Shown one piece after another: positions 43,454-52,143 of a DNA stretch of 64,000 nucleotides. Made by a program: the position numbers and the translations under genes. Under the pieces are notes generated by a model. The model worked only from the letters and a program-made list of their open reading frames with translations, ran no database searches and was not told the origin of the DNA. The DNA is from an uncultured Ruminococcus sp. (lineage in GTDB: Bacteria > Bacillota > Clostridia > Oscillospirales > Ruminococcaceae). Where the stretch lies: assembly GCA_934463425.1 (NCBI GenBank), contig CAKSJP010000006.1, forward strand, positions 1 through 64,000, given 5' to 3'. The number at the start of each line of letters is the position of its first letter. Position 1 is the first letter of the stretch.

Positions 43454-44330
43454 AGCACATTTGGAAGCACTGGCGGCAAAGGTGGAAGCACAGCTGCTCC
43501 GCTATGTACAGGTGACACCGGAAACTAGGCGTCAGGCACAGGTGATAGAAGCCATGCGGTATTCTCTGGAAGCCGGCGGCAAGCGGATCCGTCCGGTGCT
43601 GGTGTTGGAGTTCTGCCGGATCTGCGGGGGCATAGAAGAGCAGGCCATGGCGGCGGCGTGTGCGTTGGAGATGATCCATACCTTTTCCCTGATCCATGAT
43701 GATCTCCCGGAAATGGACAACGACGACTATCGCCGCGGAAAGCCGTCCTGTCATAAGGCGTTTGGTCACGCAGTGGCGCTCCAGGCAGGAGATGCGCTGC
43801 TGACAGAGGCATTTCATGTGGTCGTAAGTGACCCGGTGCTGGAACCGGAAATGAAGGTGGCACTGCTGCAGATCCTTACAGAAGCTACCGGTGCAGCCGG
43901 CATGGTCGGCGGTCAGATCATGGATATGTCCTATGAAAAGCGCAGCGACGTGACTCTGGATGAGCAGGAGGCAATGTGTGCCGCAAAGACCGGTGCGCTG
44001 ATCCGAGCCGCCTGCCGTCTGGGCTGTACGGCGGCTTTTGCCTCGAAAGAGCAGATCGCTTTGGCAGACCAGTACGGCGCAAAACTGGGACTGGCATTCC
44101 AGATCGTGGACGATATTCTGGATGTGACCAGTACCTCAGAGGTGCTGGGAAAGCCGGTGGGCAGCGATGCCGAAGAGGGAAAGAAGACATTTGTCACACT
44201 TCTCGGCATGGATGCGGCAAAGGCTCGTGCAGCGGCGCTGACGGAAGAAGCAGAACAGCTGCTGACACAATTCCCGGAACATGAATTTTTGATGGCACTG
44301 ACGCAGGAGCTGCTGCGCCGTGAAAAATAA
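43437..44330 (+). CDS. ispA: Polyprenyl diphosphate synthase (farnesyl diphosphate synthase type)
   Basis: A 297-aa enzyme that condenses isopentenyl and allylic diphosphates. First Asp-rich motif DDLPEMDND, second DDILDVTSTSE; GGKRIRPVLVLE and GDALLTEAF are conserved. Product chain length is most likely C15 but cannot be fixed from sequence. AGGAGG in xseB precedes the start. It stands directly before dxs, which makes its precursors. Confidence 0.93.
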   Translation: MEAKHKAHLEALAAKVEAQLLRYVQVTPETRRQAQVIEAMRYSLEAGGKRIRPVLVLEFCRICGGIEEQAMAAACALEMIHTFSLIHDDLPEMDNDDYRRGKPSCHKAFGHAVALQAGDALLTEAFHVVVSDPVLEPEMKVALLQILTEATGAAGMVGGQIMDMSYEKRSDVTLDEQEAMCAAKTGALIRAACRLGCTAAFASKEQIALADQYGAKLGLAFQIVDDILDVTSTSEVLGKPVGSDAEEGKKTFVTLLGMDAAKARAAALTEEAEQLLTQFPEHEFLMALTQELLRREK

Positions 44331-44388
44331 ACAAAGGAGTGGATCCTGTCAGAACTCTGCGGAGCATCGGCTGACAGGCAATGAAAAA

Positions 44389-46287
44389 ATGGAGCATAAC
44401 AAATTACCGCGGGCAGAAGCGCCGCTGCTGGAACAGCTGCATTCGCCCAAGGATCTAAAAGAGCTGACACTGCCCCAATGTGAAGCGCTTTGTGAGGAGA
44501 TTCGAAGTCTCCTGATCGAAACCGTTTCCAAAACCGGCGGCCACCTTGCCTCCAATCTGGGCTCGGTGGAATTGACTGTGGCGATGCATCGGGTGTTTTC
44601 GTCCCCGGAGGACAAGTTCGTCTGGGATGTGGGACATCAGTGCTATACCCATAAAATCCTGACCGGGCGGCTGGATCAGTTTTCCACCCTGCGGCAGGAA
44701 AACGGCATTTCCGGCTTTCCGAAGCCCAAGGAGTCGGAACATGACAGCTTTATCAGCGGCCACAGCAGCACGGCGATCTCGGTCGCCTGCGGCATGGCGG
44801 AGGGTATGCGGCTGCACGGAGACAATTCCCATTTTGCCGTTGCTGTAGTAGGCGACGGCGCTATGACCGGCGGCTTATCCTATGAAGGGCTGAACAATGC
44901 CGGAAAATCGGGAAACAACCTGATCGTGATCCTCAATGACAATGAGATGTCCATCTCGAAAAATGTCGGTGCGCTGGCACGGTATCTTTCCTCTATGCGC
45001 AGCAGCGAGGGATATGTCCGCACCAAAAAGGCAGTAGAGCGCCGTCTGAACCGCACAGCTGTGATCGGGCCGTCTGTGGCAAAGGTCATCAAAAATTCCA
45101 AGAGCGTTGTCCGGGACGTGCTGCTGCAGTCCGCTACGATTTTTGAGGATTTCGGCTTCGTATACTTAGGCCCGGTGGATGGACACAACCTCCAGGATCT
45201 GGAAGAGGCGCTTTCAGCAGCGAAGGAATATCACCGTCCGGTATTTCTCCATGTGCATACGGTCAAGGGAAAGGGATACGGCCCGGCGGAGGAAAATCCG
45301 GGAGAGTATCACGGCATCTCGAAGTTTGACATTGAGACCGGCAATCCGGAGGTGTCCGGAACAGACTCTTATTCCGATGTATTCGGAAAAGAACTGGTGC
45401 GTCTGGCAGAGCAGGACTCCCGTATCTGCGCAGTGACCGCGGCAATGGAACATGGTACGGGACTGCATCACTTTGCACGGAGATTTCCCAACCGCTATTA
45501 TGATGTGGGGATCGCCGAGCAGCATGCCGTGACATTTTCGGCGGCACTGGCTTCTACCGGAGAGCTTCCGGTTTTTGCAGTGTACTCTTCATTCCTGCAG
45601 CGCGCCTACGATCAGCTGATGCATGATGTTGCCATCAGCGGTGTGCATGTTGTGCTGGGCGTCGATCGTGCCGGCGTTGTGGGCGAGGATGGTGAAACGC
45701 ACCACGGATTGTATGATGTGTCCTTCCTCAGCACTGTGCCGGGCACGGTGATCTATGCCCCGGCATGCTATGACGAGCTGCGGCTCTGTCTGCGCCGGGC
45801 GCTGTACCGGGATAAGGGCCTGGCATGTGTGCGGTATCCGCGGGGGGCAGATAAGACAGTGTTTGACAAGAGTGCCCTGAATACGGAATATACCCATGTT
45901 TCCGGCAAAAAAACAGATACGCTGTATATTTCCTACGGCAGGGTTTATGATAATCTGTATCGTGCGGCAAAGCGTGCGGCAGAGGACGGCATACATTGTG
46001 ATCTGCTGAAGCTGACGCGAATCTTTCCGCTGGCAGACGGGCTGATCGAGATCGCGATGTCCTATGCTCATGTGGTATTTTTGGAGGAAGCATATTATTA
46101 CGGCGGTATTTCTCAGCTGTTTGGAGATCTGCTGCTGGAGCACGGCTTCCGCGGAACCTATCGCCGGGTTGCGCCGAAGCAGTATTTGGCTCAGGCGTCT
46201 ACGGATTCTCAAATGGAGACCATGGGCTTGTCGGAGTATGCCATTTATCGGGGGATGCAGCAGGAGGCAAGGCATGGCGAGGCTTGA
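44389..46287 (+). CDS. dxs: 1-deoxy-D-xylulose-5-phosphate synthase
   Basis: A 632-aa thiamine-diphosphate enzyme, the first step of the MEP isoprenoid pathway (pyruvate plus glyceraldehyde-3-phosphate). The TPP motif is GDGAMTGGLSYEGLNNAG with NDNEMSIS; the transketolase-like part has GIAEQHAVTFSAALA. Length is normal for the family. I use the ATG at 44389 (MEHNKLP); its ribosome-binding site is weak, and a GTG at 44320 overlapping the ispA end is the alternative. An AAAGGAG at 44333-44339 fits neither well. Confidence 0.94.
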   Translation: MEHNKLPRAEAPLLEQLHSPKDLKELTLPQCEALCEEIRSLLIETVSKTGGHLASNLGSVELTVAMHRVFSSPEDKFVWDVGHQCYTHKILTGRLDQFSTLRQENGISGFPKPKESEHDSFISGHSSTAISVACGMAEGMRLHGDNSHFAVAVVGDGAMTGGLSYEGLNNAGKSGNNLIVILNDNEMSISKNVGALARYLSSMRSSEGYVRTKKAVERRLNRTAVIGPSVAKVIKNSKSVVRDVLLQSATIFEDFGFVYLGPVDGHNLQDLEEALSAAKEYHRPVFLHVHTVKGKGYGPAEENPGEYHGISKFDIETGNPEVSGTDSYSDVFGKELVRLAEQDSRICAVTAAMEHGTGLHHFARRFPNRYYDVGIAEQHAVTFSAALASTGELPVFAVYSSFLQRAYDQLMHDVAISGVHVVLGVDRAGVVGEDGETHHGLYDVSFLSTVPGTVIYAPACYDELRLCLRRALYRDKGLACVRYPRGADKTVFDKSALNTEYTHVSGKKTDTLYISYGRVYDNLYRAAKRAAEDGIHCDLLKLTRIFPLADGLIEIAMSYAHVVFLEEAYYYGGISQLFGDLLLEHGFRGTYRRVAPKQYLAQASTDSQMETMGLSEYAIYRGMQQEARHGEA

Positions 46288-47080
46288 TGCAGTTCTGGTG
46301 CAGCAGGGGCTTGCGCCCAGCCGGGAGCGTGCCAAGACGCTGATCCGGAACGGTCAGATCTCGGTGAACGGAACGGTCTGCACAAAGCCGGCATTTGGTG
46401 TGGCAGACACCGATGCGGTCACCATGGAGGGGAGCGATATTCCCTTTGTGGGGCGCGGCGGTCTGAAGCTGGAATACGCGGTGACACAGATGCAGCTGTC
46501 TCTGGATGGTCTGACCTGTCTGGACATCGGGGCTTCTACCGGCGGCTTTACAGACTGTATGCTGCAGCATGGCGCGGCAAAGGTGTATGCCATTGATGTG
46601 GGACACGGACAGCTGGTGCAGAAGCTGCGGGAAGATAACCGCGTGGTGAACTGGGAGGGCACAGACGTTCGGCGCATTGCGCCGGAGCAGCTGGAACAGC
46701 CGGCGGATTTCTTTTCAGTAGATGTGTCGTTTATCTCCCTGCATCATGTGCTGCCGTATGTGCTGCCGCTTCTGAAAGCCGAAGCCGGCGGCGTGATCCT
46801 CATCAAGCCGCAGTTTGAAGCCGGCCGGGAAAATATCGGGAAAAATGGTCTGGTGCAGTCGAAGCGTGTTCATGTTCAGGTACTGGGGAATATCCTTGCG
46901 CTGCTGGCATCTCTCGGACTGACGGTGCAGCTGCTGTGTCCTTCACCCATTCAGGGCGGCTCCGGGAATGTGGAATATCTCGCCGCAGTGCGAAAGGGCA
47001 GTGCAGAGGGCATCCTGCCGGATATTTCTGCAGTGGTGCAGCAGGCATTTGCACAGGCGAAAAAGGAGAAAGCAAAATGA
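46274..47080 (+). CDS. tlyA: TlyA-family rRNA 2'-O-methyltransferase
   Basis: A 268-aa protein with an N-terminal S4 RNA-binding domain (RLDAVLVQQGLAPSRERAKT, about 1-65) and an FtsJ-like methyltransferase domain with CLDIGASTGGFTDCML and SVDVSFISL. TlyA methylates ribosomal RNA riboses and in some species is linked to hemolysis phenotypes. GCAGGAGG precedes the start, within the end of dxs. Overlaps nadK by 4 bp. Confidence 0.92.
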   Translation: MARLDAVLVQQGLAPSRERAKTLIRNGQISVNGTVCTKPAFGVADTDAVTMEGSDIPFVGRGGLKLEYAVTQMQLSLDGLTCLDIGASTGGFTDCMLQHGAAKVYAIDVGHGQLVQKLREDNRVVNWEGTDVRRIAPEQLEQPADFFSVDVSFISLHHVLPYVLPLLKAEAGGVILIKPQFEAGRENIGKNGLVQSKRVHVQVLGNILALLASLGLTVQLLCPSPIQGGSGNVEYLAAVRKGSAEGILPDISAVVQQAFAQAKKEKAK

Positions 47081-47949
47081 AGGTCGTGTTATTTCACCAT
47101 CTGCAAAAGGGCAATGCCCCGGAAGTGGCGAGAAAGGTCTGTCTGGCACTCCATCGAAACGGCATGGAGGTCTGGGCAGATCCGCGCTGTCTGGGACTGC
47201 TGGGCGATATGAACTTTGTGCAGTTTGCGCCGTTTTTGGATGCTATACAGCACGCTGATGTGGCGGTTGCCATTGGTGGAGACGGTACGATCCTGCACTG
47301 CGCCCGGCATGTGGTGGGTACAAAGGCGAAGCTGCTGGGGATCAATACCGGACGGCTGGGCTTTCTGGCATCCATGGAACCGGATCAGATCGGCGAGATC
47401 GCACGGCTGCAAACGGGAGATTATCGGGTGTCCAAGCGGATGCTGCTGCGCGGCAAGATGCTGGATAAGACCGGGACATGCATCCGGGAACTGACCGCCC
47501 TCAACGACATCGTGATCTCCCGGAATTTTTCCCGTGTCATTGAGTTTACGGTTTCCCGGAATAACGTGGTACTGGGGGAATACCGGGCAGACGGCGTGAT
47601 CTTCAGCACGCCCACCGGCTCTACGGCATATGCGCTTTCTGCCGGAGGGCCGATCATTGAGCCGGAGTTTTCCTGCATCGAAATGAATCTGATCTGTCCC
47701 CATTCTCTGTCGGCGAGACCGATCTTATTCTCGCCCCACAACGATTTGCAGGTCAGTCTCCGTGTCCGGGAGGAATACGATGCGTATTTTTGCGCGGACG
47801 GAGAAAAGCCGGAACCATTTCCGGAGGGGCGCGTGATGGAAATCTCCGGGTCAGATCAGTCACTGGAGATCCTGGATCTCAGCGGCAACACATTTTTTGA
47901 TTCTCTCAGCAGAAAGCTGATGCAGTCTCTGAAAGCAGGAAGGGCGTGA
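47077..47949 (+). CDS. nadK: NAD kinase
   Basis: A 290-aa enzyme that makes NADP from NAD. The catalytic motif is AIGGDGTILH, followed by INTGRLGFLA and the NAD-binding PTGSTAYALSAGGP. The start ATG overlaps the tlyA stop. Standard operon position between tlyA and argR. Confidence 0.94.
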   Translation: MKVVLFHHLQKGNAPEVARKVCLALHRNGMEVWADPRCLGLLGDMNFVQFAPFLDAIQHADVAVAIGGDGTILHCARHVVGTKAKLLGINTGRLGFLASMEPDQIGEIARLQTGDYRVSKRMLLRGKMLDKTGTCIRELTALNDIVISRNFSRVIEFTVSRNNVVLGEYRADGVIFSTPTGSTAYALSAGGPIIEPEFSCIEMNLICPHSLSARPILFSPHNDLQVSLRVREEYDAYFCADGEKPEPFPEGRVMEISGSDQSLEILDLSGNTFFDSLSRKLMQSLKAGRA

Positions 47950-48401
47950 ACGAGAACATGAAAAAGAAGCGGCAGGATACGATCCTTTCTCTGATCGCGG
48001 CAGAGGAGATCCCTACTCAGGAAGCGCTGCGGGAGCGAATGGCAGAGCACGGCTTTGCGGTGACACAGGCGACGCTCTCCCGGGATATCCGGGAACTGAA
48101 GCTGACAAAGGAACGGCGCGGCGGCAGAGCCTGCTATACGGCACCGGTGCGTCAGGAAATCAACGGCGGTATTTTGCAGAATGCTGCACTCCGCACAGAT
48201 TTTGCCGGAAATGTGGCAGTGATCCATTGCCGTACGGGTACGGCTCAGGCAGTGGCGGCGGCACTGGACGCCATGCACCGGGAAGACGTGGTGGGTACCA
48301 TTGCCGGAGATGACACGATTTTCGTGCTGCTGCGGACAGAAATACAGGCGAAAGAGTTTGCCGGAAGCTTCGCAAAGCTCATGGAAACAGGAGGATTCTA
48401 A
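47946..48401 (+). CDS. argR: Arginine repressor ArgR
   Basis: A 151-aa regulator of arginine metabolism. N-terminal winged helix (about 1-75) with TQATLSRDIRELKLTK, and C-terminal hexamerisation/arginine-binding domain with CRTGTAQAVAAALD and VGTIAGDDTIFV. I give the GTG at 47946, which overlaps the nadK stop; the ATG at 47958 (MKKKRQDTIL) is the alternative and fits the family start better. Confidence 0.92.
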   Translation: MNENMKKKRQDTILSLIAAEEIPTQEALRERMAEHGFAVTQATLSRDIRELKLTKERRGGRACYTAPVRQEINGGILQNAALRTDFAGNVAVIHCRTGTAQAVAAALDAMHREDVVGTIAGDDTIFVLLRTEIQAKEFAGSFAKLMETGGF

Positions 48402-50105
48402 ATGCTGGCTGAACTGGAAATTGAAAATTTAGCGGTGATCGCGCATGCGCGGATTCCATTTTCGCCGCATCTCAATGTGTTTACCGGTGAGACCGGTGCC
48501 GGAAAATCCATTCTGCTTCATGGCATCCACGCCGTGCTGGGACAGCGCGTCACCCGGGATATTGTGCGGACCGGCTGTAAAAAAGCTGTTGTCAACGCAC
48601 TTTTTACCCATCTGGATCCGCTGGTCTGTGCAAGGCTGGATGCCCTTTCCATTTCCCATGTGGATGACGAACTGCTTTTAACAAGGGAGATCGCCGCAGA
48701 CGGCGGCAGTGCAGCACGGGTCAACGGGCATACCACCACAGTTTCGGTGCTCCGGGAAATCGGCGATGCGCTGATAAATATTCACGGACAGCATGACAAC
48801 CAGGTGCTGCTTGCGCCGGAATGCCATTTGCAAATTTTGGATGCATTCGGCGGCGATGACACGCTGCTGCACCAGTACCAGGAGACCTTTCGGCAATTGC
48901 AGCAGACGGCAAAACGGCTGAATCAGCTGGCAAAGCAGGAGCAGGACAAGCTGCATCGGCGGCAGCAGCTGAAGCTGTTGGTTTCTGAGGTCGATGAATT
49001 GGAGCTGGAAGCGGGCGAAGAGGATGCACTGGAAGAAGAGATGAACCTGTTGCAGCATGCAGAAAGCATTGCTTCGGCGCTGCAGGCGGCAGCAGAAGCA
49101 GTGGACGGAGAAAGTGCAGACAGCTCTGCGGTGCTGCTGGCAGAGTCTGCGGCAGAAGAGCTTTTGCCCTATGCTGAGCTTCGGTCAGAATTTTCTGTTC
49201 TGGGAGAGCGTCTGACAGCTGCCGGGATCGAACTGGCAGATATTGCGGCAGAGTGCCGCCGCCTCCGGGATGACATGGAGCTGGATCCCCAGCGGTACGC
49301 TCTGGTACAGAAGCGAATCCTGGAGATCCGGCGGCTGAGCCGGGAGTATCAGTGCACCGGAGACGAACTGGTAGAACGCCGCAACCGGGCAGAGGAAGAA
49401 CTGGAACAGATGCAGGGCGCGACGGCAGAAATCACTGCCCTTCGGGAGCAGAAGGCACAGCTGTTGGAGAAGGTATCTGCTCAGGCAAAGGCATTGTCGG
49501 AATACCGCGCCCAGACCCTGGAGCGTTTTATTGCTGCGGTGACCGAGCAGCTGGCTTTCCTCAATATGCCCAATGTGATCCTGGTGGGAAGGCACACTAC
49601 CGGAAAGCTGACGATCCACGGTATGGACAGCCTGGAGTTTCTCATCTCTGCCAACCGCGGCGAAGAACCTCGTCCGCTGGCGCGGATCGCTTCCGGCGGT
49701 GAGCTGTCCCGTATTATGCTGGCACTGAAATGCGTTATTGCTGACCGGGACAGTATCCCCACGCTGATCTTCGATGAGATCGACACTGGTGTCAGCGGCA
49801 AGGCGGCGCAGAAGATCGGCATGAAACTCCGGGAAGTGGGGCAGCTGCGGCAGGTGCTGTGCGTGACCCACTTGTCCCAGATCGCAGTGATGGCAGATCA
49901 GCATCTCATGATTGAAAAGCAGACTGAGGGGACGAGAACTGAGACCCATGTCATGGTGCTGGAACCGGAAGGACGCGTTCATGAGATCGCCCGGATTATG
50001 GGCGGTGAAAATCCCAGTGTCCTGCTTCTGGAAACGGCACGGGAAGAACTGAAACGCTGGCAGAAGACGCTTTTGCCGGATGGAGAGGATGAACACAGTG
50101 TATGA
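48402..50105 (+). CDS. recN: DNA repair protein RecN
   Basis: A 567-aa SMC-like ATPase of double-strand-break repair. Walker A GETGAGKSILL, central coiled coil (about 165-370), then the signature IASGGELSRIMLALK and Walker B LIFDEIDTGVSGKAA. ArgR-recN adjacency is conserved in Bacillota. It starts immediately after the argR stop and overlaps recQ by 4 bp. Confidence 0.95.
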   Translation: MLAELEIENLAVIAHARIPFSPHLNVFTGETGAGKSILLHGIHAVLGQRVTRDIVRTGCKKAVVNALFTHLDPLVCARLDALSISHVDDELLLTREIAADGGSAARVNGHTTTVSVLREIGDALINIHGQHDNQVLLAPECHLQILDAFGGDDTLLHQYQETFRQLQQTAKRLNQLAKQEQDKLHRRQQLKLLVSEVDELELEAGEEDALEEEMNLLQHAESIASALQAAAEAVDGESADSSAVLLAESAAEELLPYAELRSEFSVLGERLTAAGIELADIAAECRRLRDDMELDPQRYALVQKRILEIRRLSREYQCTGDELVERRNRAEEELEQMQGATAEITALREQKAQLLEKVSAQAKALSEYRAQTLERFIAAVTEQLAFLNMPNVILVGRHTTGKLTIHGMDSLEFLISANRGEEPRPLARIASGGELSRIMLALKCVIADRDSIPTLIFDEIDTGVSGKAAQKIGMKLREVGQLRQVLCVTHLSQIAVMADQHLMIEKQTEGTRTETHVMVLEPEGRVHEIARIMGGENPSVLLLETAREELKRWQKTLLPDGEDEHSV

Positions 50106-51949
50106 TGCAGCCGGAGACGCTGTTACAGCAGTATTTTGGGCATAAGGAATTTCGTACCGGACAAAAGCAGGCAATCGATGCCATTCTTTCCGGCAGGGAT
50201 GTGGTGGCAGTTATGCCCACCGGTGCCGGGAAATCAGTGTGTTACCAGATCTCCGCACTGCTGCTGCCGGGGCTGACGGTTGTGATCTCGCCGCTGATCT
50301 CTCTGATGAAGGATCAGGTGGAGGCACTGCGGCAGGTGGGGATTCCGGCGGCGTATATCAACAGCAGCATCAGTCAGGAAGAGTTCTATTACACCATGCA
50401 GACGGTGCAGCAGGGGCAGTGCAGGATTTTGTATGCTGCCCCGGAGCGACTGATGACGGAGAGCTTTCTTCGCATGGCGCAGCGGGTGCAGATCAGCATG
50501 GTGGCTGTAGATGAGGCGCATTGTGTATCTCAGTGGGGACAGGACTTTCGGCAGAGCTATCTGGACATCCCGGTGTTTGTGGAACAGCTGCCGGTGCGTC
50601 CGGTCTGCACGGCATTTACTGCCACGGCGACCAAACAGGTGGAAGCGGACATTGCCCGTATTCTGAAGCTGCACGATCCCGTGACTATACATACCGGATT
50701 CGACCGGAAAAATCTGTTCTTTGGGGTGCGCCGTCCCAACAACAAAATGCAGGAGCTGATACAGCTGTTGCGGGAAAACAGCGGCAAAAGCGGTATTGTC
50801 TATTGCTCCACCCGAAAGGCGGTGGAGGAGGTCTGTGCATCGCTGTGTGCTGCGGGATTTGATGCCACACGCTATCACGCCGGGCTTTCGGATATCGAAC
50901 GGACGCAGAACCAGGACGATTTTCTCTATGACCGCAAGCCGGTCATGGTTGCAACCAACGCATTCGGCATGGGCATCGACAAGTCCAATGTCTCTTTCGT
51001 CATCCATTATAACATGCCTATGGATCTGGAAAGCTATTACCAGGAAGCCGGCCGTGCCGGACGGGACGGCGAACCGGCGCAGTGCATTCTGCTGTACAGC
51101 GGCAAGGATGTGCGCACCAATGACTTTTTGCTGAAACGCAGCCGGGAGACTATGGATGTAGATGATGAGGAGACCCGGCAGTTTTTGCTGCAGCAGGGGG
51201 AGGAGCGTCTCAGGCAGATGACCTTTTACGCCACAGCAACCTCCTGCCTGCGTCACCGGATGCTGCGGTATTTCGGAGATCCTGCACCGGAGAGCTGCGG
51301 CAACTGCTCCTGCTGTCTCACCAACTACCGGGAAGAGGATGCCACCATGGCGGCGAAGAAGATCATCTCCTGTGTCTATCGGGCACAGAAGGGCGGCTAT
51401 CATCTGAGCCGCACCATGACGGCCGATGTGCTGATCGGCAGCCGGAAGGAAAGCCTGCTGCGGATGCGGCTGGATCAGCTGTCCACCTACGGCATTATTG
51501 AAAAGCTGACCCAGAAAGAAGTGATCGGGCTGATCGATGAACTGATACAGCAGGAAAATCTGGCGCTTCGTTCGTTTCATGAATACCAGGAATTGGCGCT
51601 GACTGCCGGTTCGGTGGAGATCATCCGCGACCAGAAAAAGGTGACCCGGCGTGTGCCCATTGTCCGGGAAAAGCTGGCAGCTCCGGTGGGGACGAAGGAT
51701 CCCACACTTTCCGAAGCAGACAACGAGCTGTTTCAGAAGCTGCGGCAGGTTCGGGCGGCACAGGCAAAGCACGAGGGCATACCGCCGTACTTCATCTTCC
51801 CTGATGCGACACTTCGGGATATGTGCCGGAAAAAACCACGGAGCATGAGTGATATGCGCCAGGTATCTGGCGTGGGTGTCATTAAGGCACAGAAGTATGG
51901 AAAGCTGTTTTTGGAGGAGATCCAGTCGTTTCAGCCGGAAGTGCAGTGA
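50102..51949 (+). CDS. recQ: ATP-dependent DNA helicase RecQ
   Basis: A 615-aa 3'-5' helicase. Walker A MPTGAGKSVCYQ, DEAH box DEAHCVSQWGQDFR, helicase lobe 2 with YYQEAGRAGRDGEP, zinc site CLRHRMLRYFG ... CGNCSCC, winged helix and a C-terminal HRDC domain (about 530-610). Full length. Last gene of the nusB run; a strong hairpin follows at 52,063. Confidence 0.95.
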   Translation: MMQPETLLQQYFGHKEFRTGQKQAIDAILSGRDVVAVMPTGAGKSVCYQISALLLPGLTVVISPLISLMKDQVEALRQVGIPAAYINSSISQEEFYYTMQTVQQGQCRILYAAPERLMTESFLRMAQRVQISMVAVDEAHCVSQWGQDFRQSYLDIPVFVEQLPVRPVCTAFTATATKQVEADIARILKLHDPVTIHTGFDRKNLFFGVRRPNNKMQELIQLLRENSGKSGIVYCSTRKAVEEVCASLCAAGFDATRYHAGLSDIERTQNQDDFLYDRKPVMVATNAFGMGIDKSNVSFVIHYNMPMDLESYYQEAGRAGRDGEPAQCILLYSGKDVRTNDFLLKRSRETMDVDDEETRQFLLQQGEERLRQMTFYATATSCLRHRMLRYFGDPAPESCGNCSCCLTNYREEDATMAAKKIISCVYRAQKGGYHLSRTMTADVLIGSRKESLLRMRLDQLSTYGIIEKLTQKEVIGLIDELIQQENLALRSFHEYQELALTAGSVEIIRDQKKVTRRVPIVREKLAAPVGTKDPTLSEADNELFQKLRQVRAAQAKHEGIPPYFIFPDATLRDMCRKKPRSMSDMRQVSGVGVIKAQKYGKLFLEEIQSFQPEVQ

Positions 51950-52062
51950 TTGGATCTGCGAATTTTCTTTTGGAATTGGAGTATACCTGGGCGCAGCCTT
52001 TGGCATATCCATTGGTCTCATTTTTCAAAAAGGCAAGAAGTAACACTGTTTCTGATTAGTAA

Positions 52063-52097
52063 ATACCCCATGCAGAAAAATATGCTGCATGGGGTAT
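52063..52097 (+). terminator. Strong hairpin after recQ
   Basis: ATACCCCATGCAG (52063-52075) pairs over 13 bp with CTGCATGGGGTAT (52085-52097); followed by GTTTGTC, a modest T run. Confidence 0.75.
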
Positions 52098-52143
52098 GTT
52101 TGTCTCCGGCGGCGCATAAGCTTTTCCAGAAGGGGGAGTGACG

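Noticed and set aside
51950..52043. Possible small membrane protein after recQ (FGIGVYLGAAFGISIGLIF)
   Set aside because: The frame is hydrophobic and attractive, but it has no start codon after the recQ stop and no ribosome-binding site; it could be a decayed remnant at most.
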